Positions 1 through 5,462 of a stretch of DNA of 5,462 bases are shown piece by piece; position 1 is the first letter of the stretch; every line of letters begins with the position of its first letter. The position numbers and the translations under genes are program-made. Source of the DNA: Methanobacteriota archaeon (GTDB lineage Archaea; Hydrothermarchaeota; Hydrothermarchaeia; Hydrothermarchaeales; SZUA-236); the NCBI GenBank assembly GCA_003230355.1, contig QIDD01000159.1, positions 1-5,462 of the forward strand, written 5' to 3'. The notes under the pieces were generated by a model. That model was given only the letters and a program-made list of their open reading frames with translations. It had not been told where the DNA came from and did not search any database.

Positions 1-896
1 GGCTCAGACCGGGCGTACTCAGGATACCATGCATAACTGCCGGATTCATCGCTTCGTATGCTTCGAAGGCCGCCCTCTGAAACGTCAAATTCGAAGGCTG
101 AAAGCGCCTTGTCGCCAAACACACGGTAGCGGTCGTCGCCTGTGGCGCCGTAGGCCAGCATGAGCGCCTTCATGCACCCAGCCTGTGAGAGCGCGCCGAT
201 CCATCCCGGCGAGAGGTTATATGCAGGCCAGGCAAAGTTGTTCGGCCACACAATGAAGCCGTCTTCACGCTCAGTTGACATCTCGATAAGTAGCTCGGTG
301 AGAAACACTCCGCGGGCGAGGTCTGAGTCGCTCCCAGATTTGTCATAGGCGTAGAATGCTTCTCTCGCCGCCTTCGCAATATTGTGCGGCACAGGCTGAT
401 ATCCGATGTAAACGCCGTCCACAGTGTCGTAAAATGTGAGGGGAAACTCACCTTTTGTAACTGTAAATCTCTCTGGCGCGATGCGGTCTTTTGCACCTAG
501 CTGCGAGATTCCGACTCTAACAAGCTCTTCTCGTGCAGCGGCGAGACTTGCGCGGGCGACAACCGGCCTACCCTGCCCTAAATAGGCGAGTGTGAATTCA
601 ACTTTTTCCTCTGCTGCTAAAACACCCTCCATCTCAAATTTGTCAAAAACAGTGTTAAACCCCTCGGCACCGCCGCCTAAATCGCGCCTGCTCTCTTCAA
701 GCATTTTTTTGGCACGACTAAAATCACCATCCTTAATATAGCTGTCCGCCGCATCGATTGCCGCCCGCGCTGAGTCCACAAGCCGCTCGGAATCATCCAC
801 TGTAATACGCTCAGCGCCCAGGCTTAAACACCCCACAGTAAGGGCCACAATCAACAGAGCCATAAAAAGCCGCCCTACCCTCTGAACCGCAAACAT
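1..896 (-). CDS. Exported D-glucuronyl C5-epimerase-like protein, C-terminus cut off by window edge
   Basis: An open frame runs from ATG at 896 to the left edge: 298 complete codons with no stop, so the true C-terminus lies outside. Residues 1-28 look like a signal peptide: basic start (R6, R9), then hydrophobic core FMALLIVALTVGC. C23 could be a lipoprotein cysteine, but the -3 residue (T) makes a poor lipobox. Residues 36-73 and about 90-128 are predicted alanine-rich helices. From about 150 the sequence resembles the GLCE C-terminal domain (PF06662): GVYIGYQPVPHN at 161-172, a helical stretch, FIVWPNNFAWPAYNLSPGWI near 216-235, then SQAGCMKALMLAYGATGDD, then a WYPEYA motif near the edge. 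Characterised members invert C5 of glucuronate within a polysaccharide, giving iduronate. The substrate here is unknown; the signal peptide implies action outside the membrane. ATG at 863 is an alternative start, but it would shorten the basic N-region and lie farther from the TATA box. Confident in the fold family, less so in the activity. Confidence 0.8.
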   Translation of the reverse strand, partial: MFAVQRVGRLFMALLIVALTVGCLSLGAERITVDDSERLVDSARAAIDAADSYIKDGDFSRAKKMLEESRRDLGGGAEGFNTVFDKFEMEGVLAAEEKVEFTLAYLGQGRPVVARASLAAAREELVRVGISQLGAKDRIAPERFTVTKGEFPLTFYDTVDGVYIGYQPVPHNIAKAAREAFYAYDKSGSDSDLARGVFLTELLIEMSTEREDGFIVWPNNFAWPAYNLSPGWIGALSQAGCMKALMLAYGATGDDRYRVFGDKALSAFEFDVSEGGLRSIRSDESGSYAWYPEYARSE

Positions 897-903
897 TATA
901 TTT

Positions 904-928
904 CTTTAAAACAGATATTTCTATAAAA
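904..928 (+). promoter_or_regulatory. Promoter region of the CBS-domain gene
   Basis: Two AT-rich boxes precede the GTG at 946: CTTTAAAA at 904-911 and TATAAAA at 922-928. The second is the better TATA match, but it would start transcription near 950, which would leave the ribosome-binding site at 935-939 outside the transcript. The first would start it near 933, just keeping that site. Sequence alone does not decide between them. Confidence 0.4.
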
Positions 929-930
929 AT
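921..930 (-). promoter_or_regulatory. TATA box for the epimerase-like gene (leaderless start)
   Basis: Read on the minus strand this is ATTTTTATAG, with its centre about 29 bases upstream of the ATG at 896. At usual archaeal spacing, transcription would begin within a few bases of the start codon. No Shine-Dalgarno sequence is visible just upstream of that ATG, which fits leaderless translation. The same element read on the plus strand (CTATAAAAAT) could serve the divergent CBS gene. Confidence 0.5.
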
Positions 931-934
931 GTGT

Positions 935-939
935 GGTGA
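935..939 (+). promoter_or_regulatory. Ribosome-binding site GGTGA supporting the GTG start at 946
   Basis: GGTGA is complementary to the 3' end of archaeal 16S rRNA and lies six bases before GTG 946. This favours 946 over the in-frame GTG at 952. An in-frame TGA at 937-939 rules out any start further upstream. Confidence 0.55.
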
Positions 940-945
940 ATTTCT

Positions 946-1350
946 GTGCTTGTGAAAAACGTAATGTCCAAACCCGTCTTTACCGTCGCGCCCACGGCAA
1001 CTGTTGTCGAGGCTGCCAGCATCATGAAAGAAGAAAAGATCGGCTGCCTGATCGTTGTCAAATCCGCAGGCAAACCGGTGGGAATCGTGACTGAATCTGA
1101 TTTTCTGCGCAAGGTTCTCGCTGAAAACAAAACACTGAAAACACCTGTGGAAGAGGTTATGACAACTGACATAAAAACAATAGGCGAGGAAGAAACAATC
1201 GAGCAGGCCGCGAAGATTATGACGCTGCACCGCATCCGCAGACTCCCAGTTGTAGCCGGCGGCAAGCTCTCTGGAATTGTCACACTCAAAGACGTTGTCA
1301 AAGCCAAAAAGGTAAACGGCGAATCCGAATACTACCCATCGTTTACCTAA
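946..1350 (+). CDS. Tandem CBS-domain protein (Bateman module)
   Basis: This 134-residue soluble protein consists almost entirely of two CBS domains, about residues 2-57 and 67-121. Each begins with the usual pattern (VKNVMSKPVFTV; VEEVMTTDIKTI). Each ends with the nucleotide-ribose-binding signature: GIVTESD at 46-52 and GIVTLKD at 110-116, both with the conserved Thr and Asp. Such pairs dimerise into a disc that binds AMP, ATP or related adenosyl ligands and act as energy sensors. There is no fused enzyme, channel or DNA-binding domain, so any output would be through a partner protein not identifiable here. The gene starts with GTG and diverges from the exported epimerase-like gene. The AT-rich orphan gene follows 51 bases downstream on the same strand and could be cotranscribed. 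The family is clear; the specific role is not. Confidence 0.93.
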   Translation: MLVKNVMSKPVFTVAPTATVVEAASIMKEEKIGCLIVVKSAGKPVGIVTESDFLRKVLAENKTLKTPVEEVMTTDIKTIGEEETIEQAAKIMTLHRIRRLPVVAGGKLSGIVTLKDVVKAKKVNGESEYYPSFT

Positions 1351-1401
1351 AGGATTTGGTATGGGAGGAAGGTTCTATTGATTGAAGAATTGGAGTAAAA
1401 A

Positions 1402-2016
1402 ATGGGGAGTTTTCAAAATACTTTTAAGCAAGAAATAATTAAACTTTACAAGAGCCACAAGACACCAAATAAGTTGGGCGACGTTAAAATATACGATTCA
1501 AGAAAAACTCTATCAAGAAATTTTTCGATAAGACCCGAAGAAGTCAAGATCAAGAGAATCTTAGAAGAGGATACGGATCTGGAGGACATTTTAGAACTAC
1601 AATATTTGGTTTTAAGAAACATGATAGCAGAAGAATTTGCTGATGAAGAGGCTCGAAAAATCATTAATCAAATAATTACCTCTTCAAAATCAATTAAAAG
1701 TGAGGAAGATAATCCCCGTTCAGCGCTTGAGAAAGCAGACGAACAACTAGAATATCGGGCAGATACACTTGTTCATCCTTACGGATTTAGCTCCAAGTTA
1801 AGAAGCTGGGGGTTACATGACTGGAAGCCAAATATGATAGCGTCCCCACTAGAGAATTCATTCTTACTTTATTCTAAACGAGATATGAAAATTGGGAAAA
1901 CCGATTTAGAGTTCAAATTTCCTGAGCGTAATTGGTCTCAAGAAATAATACTAAAAGAGTGGGTTTGTGTTTCCCCAAGTGCTGAAATCATAAAAATCGA
2001 GCTAAAGGAAACCTAA
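1402..2016 (+). CDS. Hypothetical protein, AT-rich gene of unknown function
   Basis: I do not recognise this 204-residue protein. ATG 1402 is preceded by TGGAG at 1391-1395 (six-base gap), and an in-frame TAA at 1396-1398 blocks any longer form. The protein is highly charged, with no signal peptide or membrane segment and a single cysteine (C189). Residues 1-40 are lysine- and arginine-rich. Residues 45-95 look like long acidic amphipathic helices (KRILEEDTDLEDILELQYLV and the following stretch). Residues 125-145 hold aromatic motifs (HPYGFSS, SWGLHDWKP), and the rest alternates in a beta-like manner. Base composition differs from the neighbours: 1441-1500 has 22 G/C of 60 and 1501-1560 has 20 of 60, against 34 of 60 at 3721-3780 in purA. 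AGA, ATA and TTA codons are frequent. This suggests recent acquisition. A coding gene is likely; no function is assigned. Confidence 0.75.
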   Translation: MGSFQNTFKQEIIKLYKSHKTPNKLGDVKIYDSRKTLSRNFSIRPEEVKIKRILEEDTDLEDILELQYLVLRNMIAEEFADEEARKIINQIITSSKSIKSEEDNPRSALEKADEQLEYRADTLVHPYGFSSKLRSWGLHDWKPNMIASPLENSFLLYSKRDMKIGKTDLEFKFPERNWSQEIILKEWVCVSPSAEIIKIELKET

Positions 2017-2079
2017 ATCATCATCTCACCTGAAATCTAACTTGAGGCTAGATGAATATCAGAACGATTTCCACTTCAC

Positions 2080-3490
2080 TTATTGGTTGGCCTCGATTTC
2101 TTTTATTACCTCGCCTGTGACCCCTTCAACCATCGCCTGGGCCACAAGAGGATGCAAGAGAAGCGTGTCGATATCTGACTTTCGAACGCTCTGAGTAAAC
2201 TTTGTAAAAATACCGAGCCTGCCCACGGCAACTCGCAGGAAAACCTCCTGGTTCATGTTATCTGACACCGGGACGGTTATGCTCTTCTTGCTTGCAGGAT
2301 AGCCCATAAAGGTTGTATTCATCCAGTCCTTGCTTTCAGTTTCATAGAACTTTGTGAGCTTGGCCCATTCAATTGCGCTGGATTCGGAATCCTGTTCATA
2401 GAGTTCCACCATCACTGTTTGGCCCACGGCACGGGTGTATTTTCCAACCGTGTCATAGTCAAAGCCCAGCCCAGTCCCGATTTCAACACTCTTATTGTAT
2501 CCTTCGATGTCCACTAGATAGGTTGAAAAATCGATTAGAATCGGCACCGGAATTCCCACGCCATAGGGTGCGCCCACAGCTCGCAGGTCTTCTTTTACAA
2601 CTGCAACTCCTTTCTGAGCTATGCCTAGATCGGCAGCCTCAACTGCCTCTGTTATACGGCCCTGCGCACGACCACTGTACACTGCGATTGCGTAGCTTGC
2701 TGACTCCTCGGCTGAAACCGCGCTTTTGAATGCGTCTGCGTATTTTCCCGCTTTGAAGCTGGACTCCGCGCTCTGCATGTTTATCTTAGCATCAACTATT
2801 AGGCCTGCCGCTGCAAGTGTCTCTGCGTCCTTTATCGATCTTACAAGCACCCCTGCTTCATCGATTCTGGACCGGACCAGATCGAGCATCGCCTCTACCG
2901 TGTTTTTCGTGTCCCGCGTTATCTCAGAAGTTGTTATCCCTGCACTGTAGATTGAGTCTGATACAATTGTGTCAAGCGCCGGGCTTTCGATGAGTTCAAG
3001 GCGTCCGATTCCCATTCGGGCCAGGCTGTTTCCAAACCCTGCGTCAGCAGAACCATAAAAAACAACTGGCAGAGTCTCTGCAGAAGCAAGTGTAAGTGCA
3101 TCGTCCATTGCTGTGAGATCATATCCATAGACTGCAACGGCCCGTGCGGCTCCGAATCGCTCAGCAACCTTTAGCGAGGTTTCCATCCTGTCAGCGCCGC
3201 TAATCTGCACAACAGATATTCCCTGTTTTTTAAGCTTGCTCTCAGCACCGGGGATAGCGGTTTCTCCGCCGATAATGTAGACAAGGCTTGCACCTGTTGA
3301 AATGATTTCAGAAAGAGCGCCGCTTGAAAACTCCCCCCAAGATGTTGTCACGAGCGGTGAACCGGTTTTCTGCGACCAGGCGCTTGCAACTGCATTGTCT
3401 GCGGGGTTGTCGCTTGAGAGTATCTCCCTGCCCGCTCACCGAAGGCACAGCCAAACATATCAAGATCAGAAGAAATATCCCTCGTTTCAT
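2080..3490 (-). CDS. Secreted protein with cell-wall-binding repeat 2 region, frameshifted after the signal peptide
   Basis: The uninterrupted body frame is 2080-3351 (423 codons from GTG 3351), but this start falls inside a conserved domain. ATG 3490 in another frame encodes a good signal peptide, MKRGIFLLILICLAVPSVSG, and removing one G near 3426-3433 joins it to the body as ...SGQEILSSDNPADNAVAS, giving 469 residues. Residues 22-110 match the putative cell-wall-binding repeat 2 (PF04122): SSDNPADNAVA, YIIGGETAIP at 71-80 and GADRMETSLKVAE at 98-110. A second, weaker repeat covers about 111-175. Residues 190-290 are helical, with an alanine-rich hairpin at 234-263. Residues 300-469 form an unrecognised, partly beta-rich domain. 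There is no C-terminal membrane anchor. PF04122 repeats in Clostridioides difficile bind an anionic wall polymer; the archaeal ligand is unknown. Without the upstream segment the protein would lose its export signal, so the gene is either truly broken or carries a one-base sequence error. Confidence 0.82.
3426..3433 (-). other. Single-base frameshift site in the cell-wall-binding protein gene
   Basis: On the minus strand the signal-peptide frame reads GTG AGC GGG CAG GGA GAT. Dropping one G, either from the run at 3426-3428 or from 3431-3433, restores CAG GAG ATA CTC or GGC AGG GAG ATA. Both lead straight into the conserved start of the PF04122 repeat. Without correction the signal-peptide frame ends at TGA 3308-3310 after 60 residues, and the body frame is closed upstream by TGA at 3436-3438. 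The shift must therefore fall in a very short interval. Confidence 0.8.
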
Positions 3491-3514
3491 AGCACAGCAT
3501 CCTATGGGTTTCTC

Positions 3515-3523
3515 ATATATAAA
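3515..3523 (-). promoter_or_regulatory. TATA box for the cell-wall-binding protein gene
   Basis: The minus strand reads TTTATATAT, preceded by a purine-rich BRE-like AAAAAGAAA. The centre is about 29 bases upstream of ATG 3490, predicting a transcript that starts almost at that ATG. This supports 3490 as the original start of the gene, rather than GTG 3351 or the upstream ATG at 3553. Confidence 0.65.
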
Positions 3524-3552
3524 TTTCTTTTTACACAAGTTTGAATCACCCA

Positions 3553-3581
3553 TTTTTCACTGCCGCCAAAGCCTTGAAAAA
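3553..3581. repeat. Inverted repeat midway between two divergent promoters
   Basis: TTTTTCA at 3553-3559 and TGAAAAA at 3575-3581 form a perfect seven-base inverted repeat with a 15-base spacer. It lies close to the midpoint between the TATA boxes of the leftward cell-wall-binding gene and rightward purA. It could be an operator, but AT-rich half-sites this short can arise by chance. Confidence 0.3.
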
Positions 3582-3592
3582 ACAGCGCTTAC

Positions 3593-3608
3593 AGAAAAAG
3601 ATATAAAT
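3593..3608 (+). promoter_or_regulatory. BRE and TATA box for the purA-pyrG operon
   Basis: A purine-rich BRE-like stretch (AGAAAAAG, 3593-3600) runs into ATATAAAT at 3601-3608. Usual spacing places the transcription start near 3631, giving a leader of about 19 bases that contains the ribosome-binding site. Confidence 0.7.
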
Positions 3609-3638
3609 CCCAGAGTCCTATGGCTATGCTTCCTATCA

Positions 3639-3644
3639 GGAGGT
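3639..3644 (+). promoter_or_regulatory. Ribosome-binding site fixing the purA start
   Basis: GGAGGT is a near-perfect Shine-Dalgarno sequence; GGAGG ends six bases before ATG 3650. It rejects the longer in-frame ATG at 3620, which lies upstream of the predicted transcription start. Confidence 0.85.
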
Positions 3645-3649
3645 TTCAG

Positions 3650-4660
3650 ATGGTTACAATACTTGTTGGGGGGCAGTGGGGGGATGAGGGGAAGGGAAAG
3701 ATAGTTAGCTACCTCTGCCTCAAAGACAAATTTGATATTACGGCGCGTGCGGGTGTCGGGCCGAATGCCGGGCACACTGTGGAGTATAAGGGGAAGAAAT
3801 ACGGCCTGCGACTGGTGCCATCTGGTTTTCTTACTGAAGACACTCGCCTTCTCATAGGAGCAGGTGTGCTCGTAAACCCTGAAGTCCTTCTTAAAGAGAT
3901 CTCTGAGCTTGGGATTGAAGATCGCTTCGGCGTTGACATGCGCGCAGGCATAATCGAAGAAGACCATATCCGGCGTGATAAAGGCTCATCTCATTTAAAG
4001 GATAAGATCGGCAGCACTGGCACTGGCTGCGGGCCTGCGAATCAAGATCGTGCAAACCGCTCGCTCAAGCTTGCAAAGGACGTATCGGCACTGGAAAAAT
4101 ATATTACAAACGTTCCTGATGAGCTGCACAAGGCAAAGCAGGAGGGAAAGAAGGTTTTGGTTGAATGTTCACAGGGATTCGGGCTCTCACTTTTTTACGG
4201 CGACTATCCCTTTGTAACGTCAAAGGACACAAACGCCGCGCAGGCATGTGTGGATGTTGGAGTCGGCCCTCTTGATGTTTCCGATGTTATCGTTGTCTTC
4301 AAAAGCTACCCATCACGAGTTGGAGAAGGACCATTTCCAACTGAGATGGACCCAAAGGAGGCGGAGCGGCTGGGAATCGTTGAGTTCGGGACGGTTACAG
4401 GACGGAAACGGCGAAACGGGAGATTCGACTTTGAACTAGCACGAAAAGCGGTCTTGATTAACTCGGCGAGTCAGATAGCGCTCACATGTATCGATTACCT
4501 CGACCCTAGAAACAAGGGTGTGCGCGACTATGAACTGCTCACAGATGAGGCCAAGGCGTTCATCGCTGAGGTGGAGGATAAAGTGGGCGTTCCTGTAACA
4601 CTGATATCCACGGGGCCTGATCTAGCTGATACGATTGATCTGAGAGAGGAGAAATTGTGA
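3650..4660 (+). CDS. purA: Adenylosuccinate synthetase (compact archaeal form)
   Basis: PurA joins IMP and L-aspartate using GTP to make adenylosuccinate, the first committed step from IMP to AMP (EC 6.3.4.4), in the cytoplasm. The 336-residue product begins directly with the hallmark [13 protein letters not shown] (residues 6-18). It carries the catalytic Asp of that loop (D12) and the catalytic His in NAGHTVEY (H42). Further conserved blocks are [17 protein letters not shown] from residue 121 (IMP site), [33 protein letters not shown], and [19 protein letters not shown] with the arginine-rich GTP/aspartate-side loop. The length matches archaeal enzymes, which lack insertions found in the roughly 430-residue bacterial form. 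No catalytic motif appears damaged. The start at 3650 is set by the GGAGG site and by family alignment. The stop overlaps the pyrG start, indicating a translationally coupled operon. Confidence 0.97.
   Translation: MVTILVGGQWGDEGKGKIVSYLCLKDKFDITARAGVGPNAGHTVEYKGKKYGLRLVPSGFLTEDTRLLIGAGVLVNPEVLLKEISELGIEDRFGVDMRAGIIEEDHIRRDKGSSHLKDKIGSTGTGCGPANQDRANRSLKLAKDVSALEKYITNVPDELHKAKQEGKKVLVECSQGFGLSLFYGDYPFVTSKDTNAAQACVDVGVGPLDVSDVIVVFKSYPSRVGEGPFPTEMDPKEAERLGIVEFGTVTGRKRRNGRFDFELARKAVLINSASQIALTCIDYLDPRNKGVRDYELLTDEAKAFIAEVEDKVGVPVTLISTGPDLADTIDLREEKL
4647..4651 (+). promoter_or_regulatory. Ribosome-binding site for pyrG inside the purA 3' end
   Basis: AGGAG lies within the last purA codons, five bases before GTG 4657. 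It supports the GTG that overlaps the purA TGA as the true pyrG start. Confidence 0.75.
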
Positions 4661-5462
4661 CCAAATATGTAATAATCACAGGCGGAGTCTTATCTGGACT
4701 GGGCAAAGGCGTGACAACCGCGGCAATCGGCCTCATCCTCAAGAGCCGCGGCATCTCTGTTGACATCTGTAAAATCGACCCCTATCTCAACGTGGACCCC
4801 GGTCTGATGAACCCCTATCAACACGGCGAAGTCTGGGTGACAAAGGACGGCTACGAGGCTGATCTGGACTTCGGCCACTACGAACGTTTTCTGGACATCG
4901 AGCTTGGCCGGGACCACAACATTACAACTGGCAAGATATACCTTGAAGTGCTTGAAAAGGAGCGTAAAGGCGGGTATCTCGGCCAGACCGTGCAGGTTAT
5001 CCCCCATATCACGGATGAGGTGAAAAGGCAGATACAGATGATTGCGAGACTCAATCATCCTGACGCGCTGCTCGTAGAAATCGGGGGGACCACAGGCGAT
5101 ATTGAGGGGATGCCTTTTCTAGAGGCGCTTCGGCAGCTTCGGATGGAGAACGGGCGGGAAAACATACTCTTCGTGCATGTGACCCTTGTGCCGACTCTTG
5201 AGGCTGTGGGTGAGCAGAAAACCAAGCCCACTCAGCACAGTGTAAAGGAGCTTCGGGCAATCGGGATTCAGCCAGACATTCTTGTATGTCGAACCAATAA
5301 ACCACTGTTGCCTGAGACCAAGGCGAAGCTCAGCCTGTTCTGCGACGTGGGAAAGCTGGACGTAATCTCAAACCATGATGTGCCATCGGTTTACGAGGTT
5401 CCGGTGATACTTGATGAGCAGGGATTCGGCGACAATATCCTGGGCAAGCTAAATCTCAGGGA
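4657..5462 (+). CDS. pyrG: CTP synthase, N-terminal half, cut off by window edge
   Basis: CTP synthase aminates UTP to CTP using ATP and glutamine (EC 6.3.4.2). The window holds 268 codons of a protein usually 530-550 residues long: essentially all of the synthetase (amidoligase) domain and none of the glutamine amidotransferase domain. Seen are the nucleotide-binding loop [13 protein letters not shown] (9-21), [11 protein letters not shown] (39-49), [11 protein letters not shown] (55-65), and the Mg-binding Asp in [10 protein letters not shown] (D71). Also present are [18 protein letters not shown] with its Mg-binding Glu (E141) and the UTP/CTP-binding segment [23 protein letters not shown]. 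The frame is open to the edge. GTG overlaps the purA stop by four bases (GTGA), so the two genes are cotranscribed and probably translationally coupled. The pairing places the AMP and CTP branch enzymes under one promoter. Confidence 0.97.
   Translation, partial: MTKYVIITGGVLSGLGKGVTTAAIGLILKSRGISVDICKIDPYLNVDPGLMNPYQHGEVWVTKDGYEADLDFGHYERFLDIELGRDHNITTGKIYLEVLEKERKGGYLGQTVQVIPHITDEVKRQIQMIARLNHPDALLVEIGGTTGDIEGMPFLEALRQLRMENGRENILFVHVTLVPTLEAVGEQKTKPTQHSVKELRAIGIQPDILVCRTNKPLLPETKAKLSLFCDVGKLDVISNHDVPSVYEVPVILDEQGFGDNILGKLNLR

Noticed and set aside
170..496. ORFs on either strand within the epimerase-like region
   Set aside because: They overlap the recognisable epimerase-like frame and give compositionally odd, unrecognisable proteins.
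811..1307. Leftward ORFs of 128 and 139 residues over the CBS gene
   Set aside because: They are antisense shadows of a clear tandem CBS gene; their translations show no domain and run across the divergent promoter or into its gene.
2035..2053. Short inverted repeat ATCTA/TAGAT in the convergent spacer as a terminator
   Set aside because: A five-base AT-rich stem with a nine-base loop and no following T-run on either strand; the 2017-2079 spacer shows no convincing terminator.
2373..2950. Rightward ORFs antisense to the cell-wall-binding gene
   Set aside because: The translations are low-complexity and the opposite strand carries a coherent, domain-bearing frame.
3426..3433. Programmed +1 frameshifting as the explanation for the split frame
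   Set aside because: No in-frame stop or rare codon at the slip point and no visible stimulatory structure; a one-base indel is simpler.
3308..3553. Independent 81-residue leftward ORF from ATG 3553
   Set aside because: Its upstream part spans the TATA box, its middle is the signal peptide of the cell-wall-binding protein, and its tail is an out-of-frame read of the PF04122 repeat.
3620..3649. Ten-residue N-terminal extension of PurA from ATG 3620
   Set aside because: It lies upstream of the predicted transcription start, the GGAGG site points to ATG 3650, and PurA proteins begin at the [16 protein letters not shown] block.
4690..5305. Leftward ORFs antisense to pyrG
   Set aside because: Shadows of a strongly conserved CTP synthase frame.
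1..5462. A defence system, CRISPR array, insertion sequence or RNA gene
   Set aside because: No direct-repeat arrays, transposase or nuclease motifs, or tRNA/rRNA-like sequences were seen on either strand.

Overview
The window looks archaeal, probably euryarchaeal. Three observations support this: AT-rich TATA/BRE-like boxes sit 25-30 bases ahead of several starts, two start codons look leaderless while others carry GGAGG/GGTGA ribosome-binding sites, and the adenylosuccinate synthetase is the compact form (336 residues) typical of archaea rather than the roughly 430-residue bacterial form. I cannot name the genus.

Layout from left to right. Bases 1-896 (minus strand, cut by the window edge) encode an exported protein whose second half matches the C-terminal domain of D-glucuronyl C5-epimerases. 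From a divergent AT-rich spacer, a 134-residue tandem CBS-domain protein reads rightward (946-1350). It is followed by an AT-rich gene of unknown function (1402-2016). A gene reading leftward (2080-3490) encodes a secreted protein with a putative cell-wall-binding repeat 2 (PF04122) region, a helical segment and an unrecognised C-terminal domain. Its signal peptide and body lie in different frames, separated by one extra base near 3426-3433. A second divergent promoter region (3491-3649) drives purA rightward (3650-4660). purA overlaps the start of pyrG (4657 to the right edge) by four bases.

How they fit together. purA and pyrG form a nucleotide-biosynthesis operon: the first committed step from IMP to AMP, and UTP to CTP. 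The two leftward genes encode exported proteins with plausible roles at the cell surface: one modifying glucuronate in a polysaccharide, one perhaps binding a surface polymer. Both have a signal peptide followed by a similar helical hairpin, so a shared surface-glycan role is possible but is only an inference. The CBS protein is a likely adenine-nucleotide sensor with no identified partner here.

I find no tRNA, rRNA, CRISPR array, insertion sequence or clear new multi-gene system. The points most worth a second look are the exported epimerase, the frameshifted cell-wall-binding protein and the AT-rich orphan gene.
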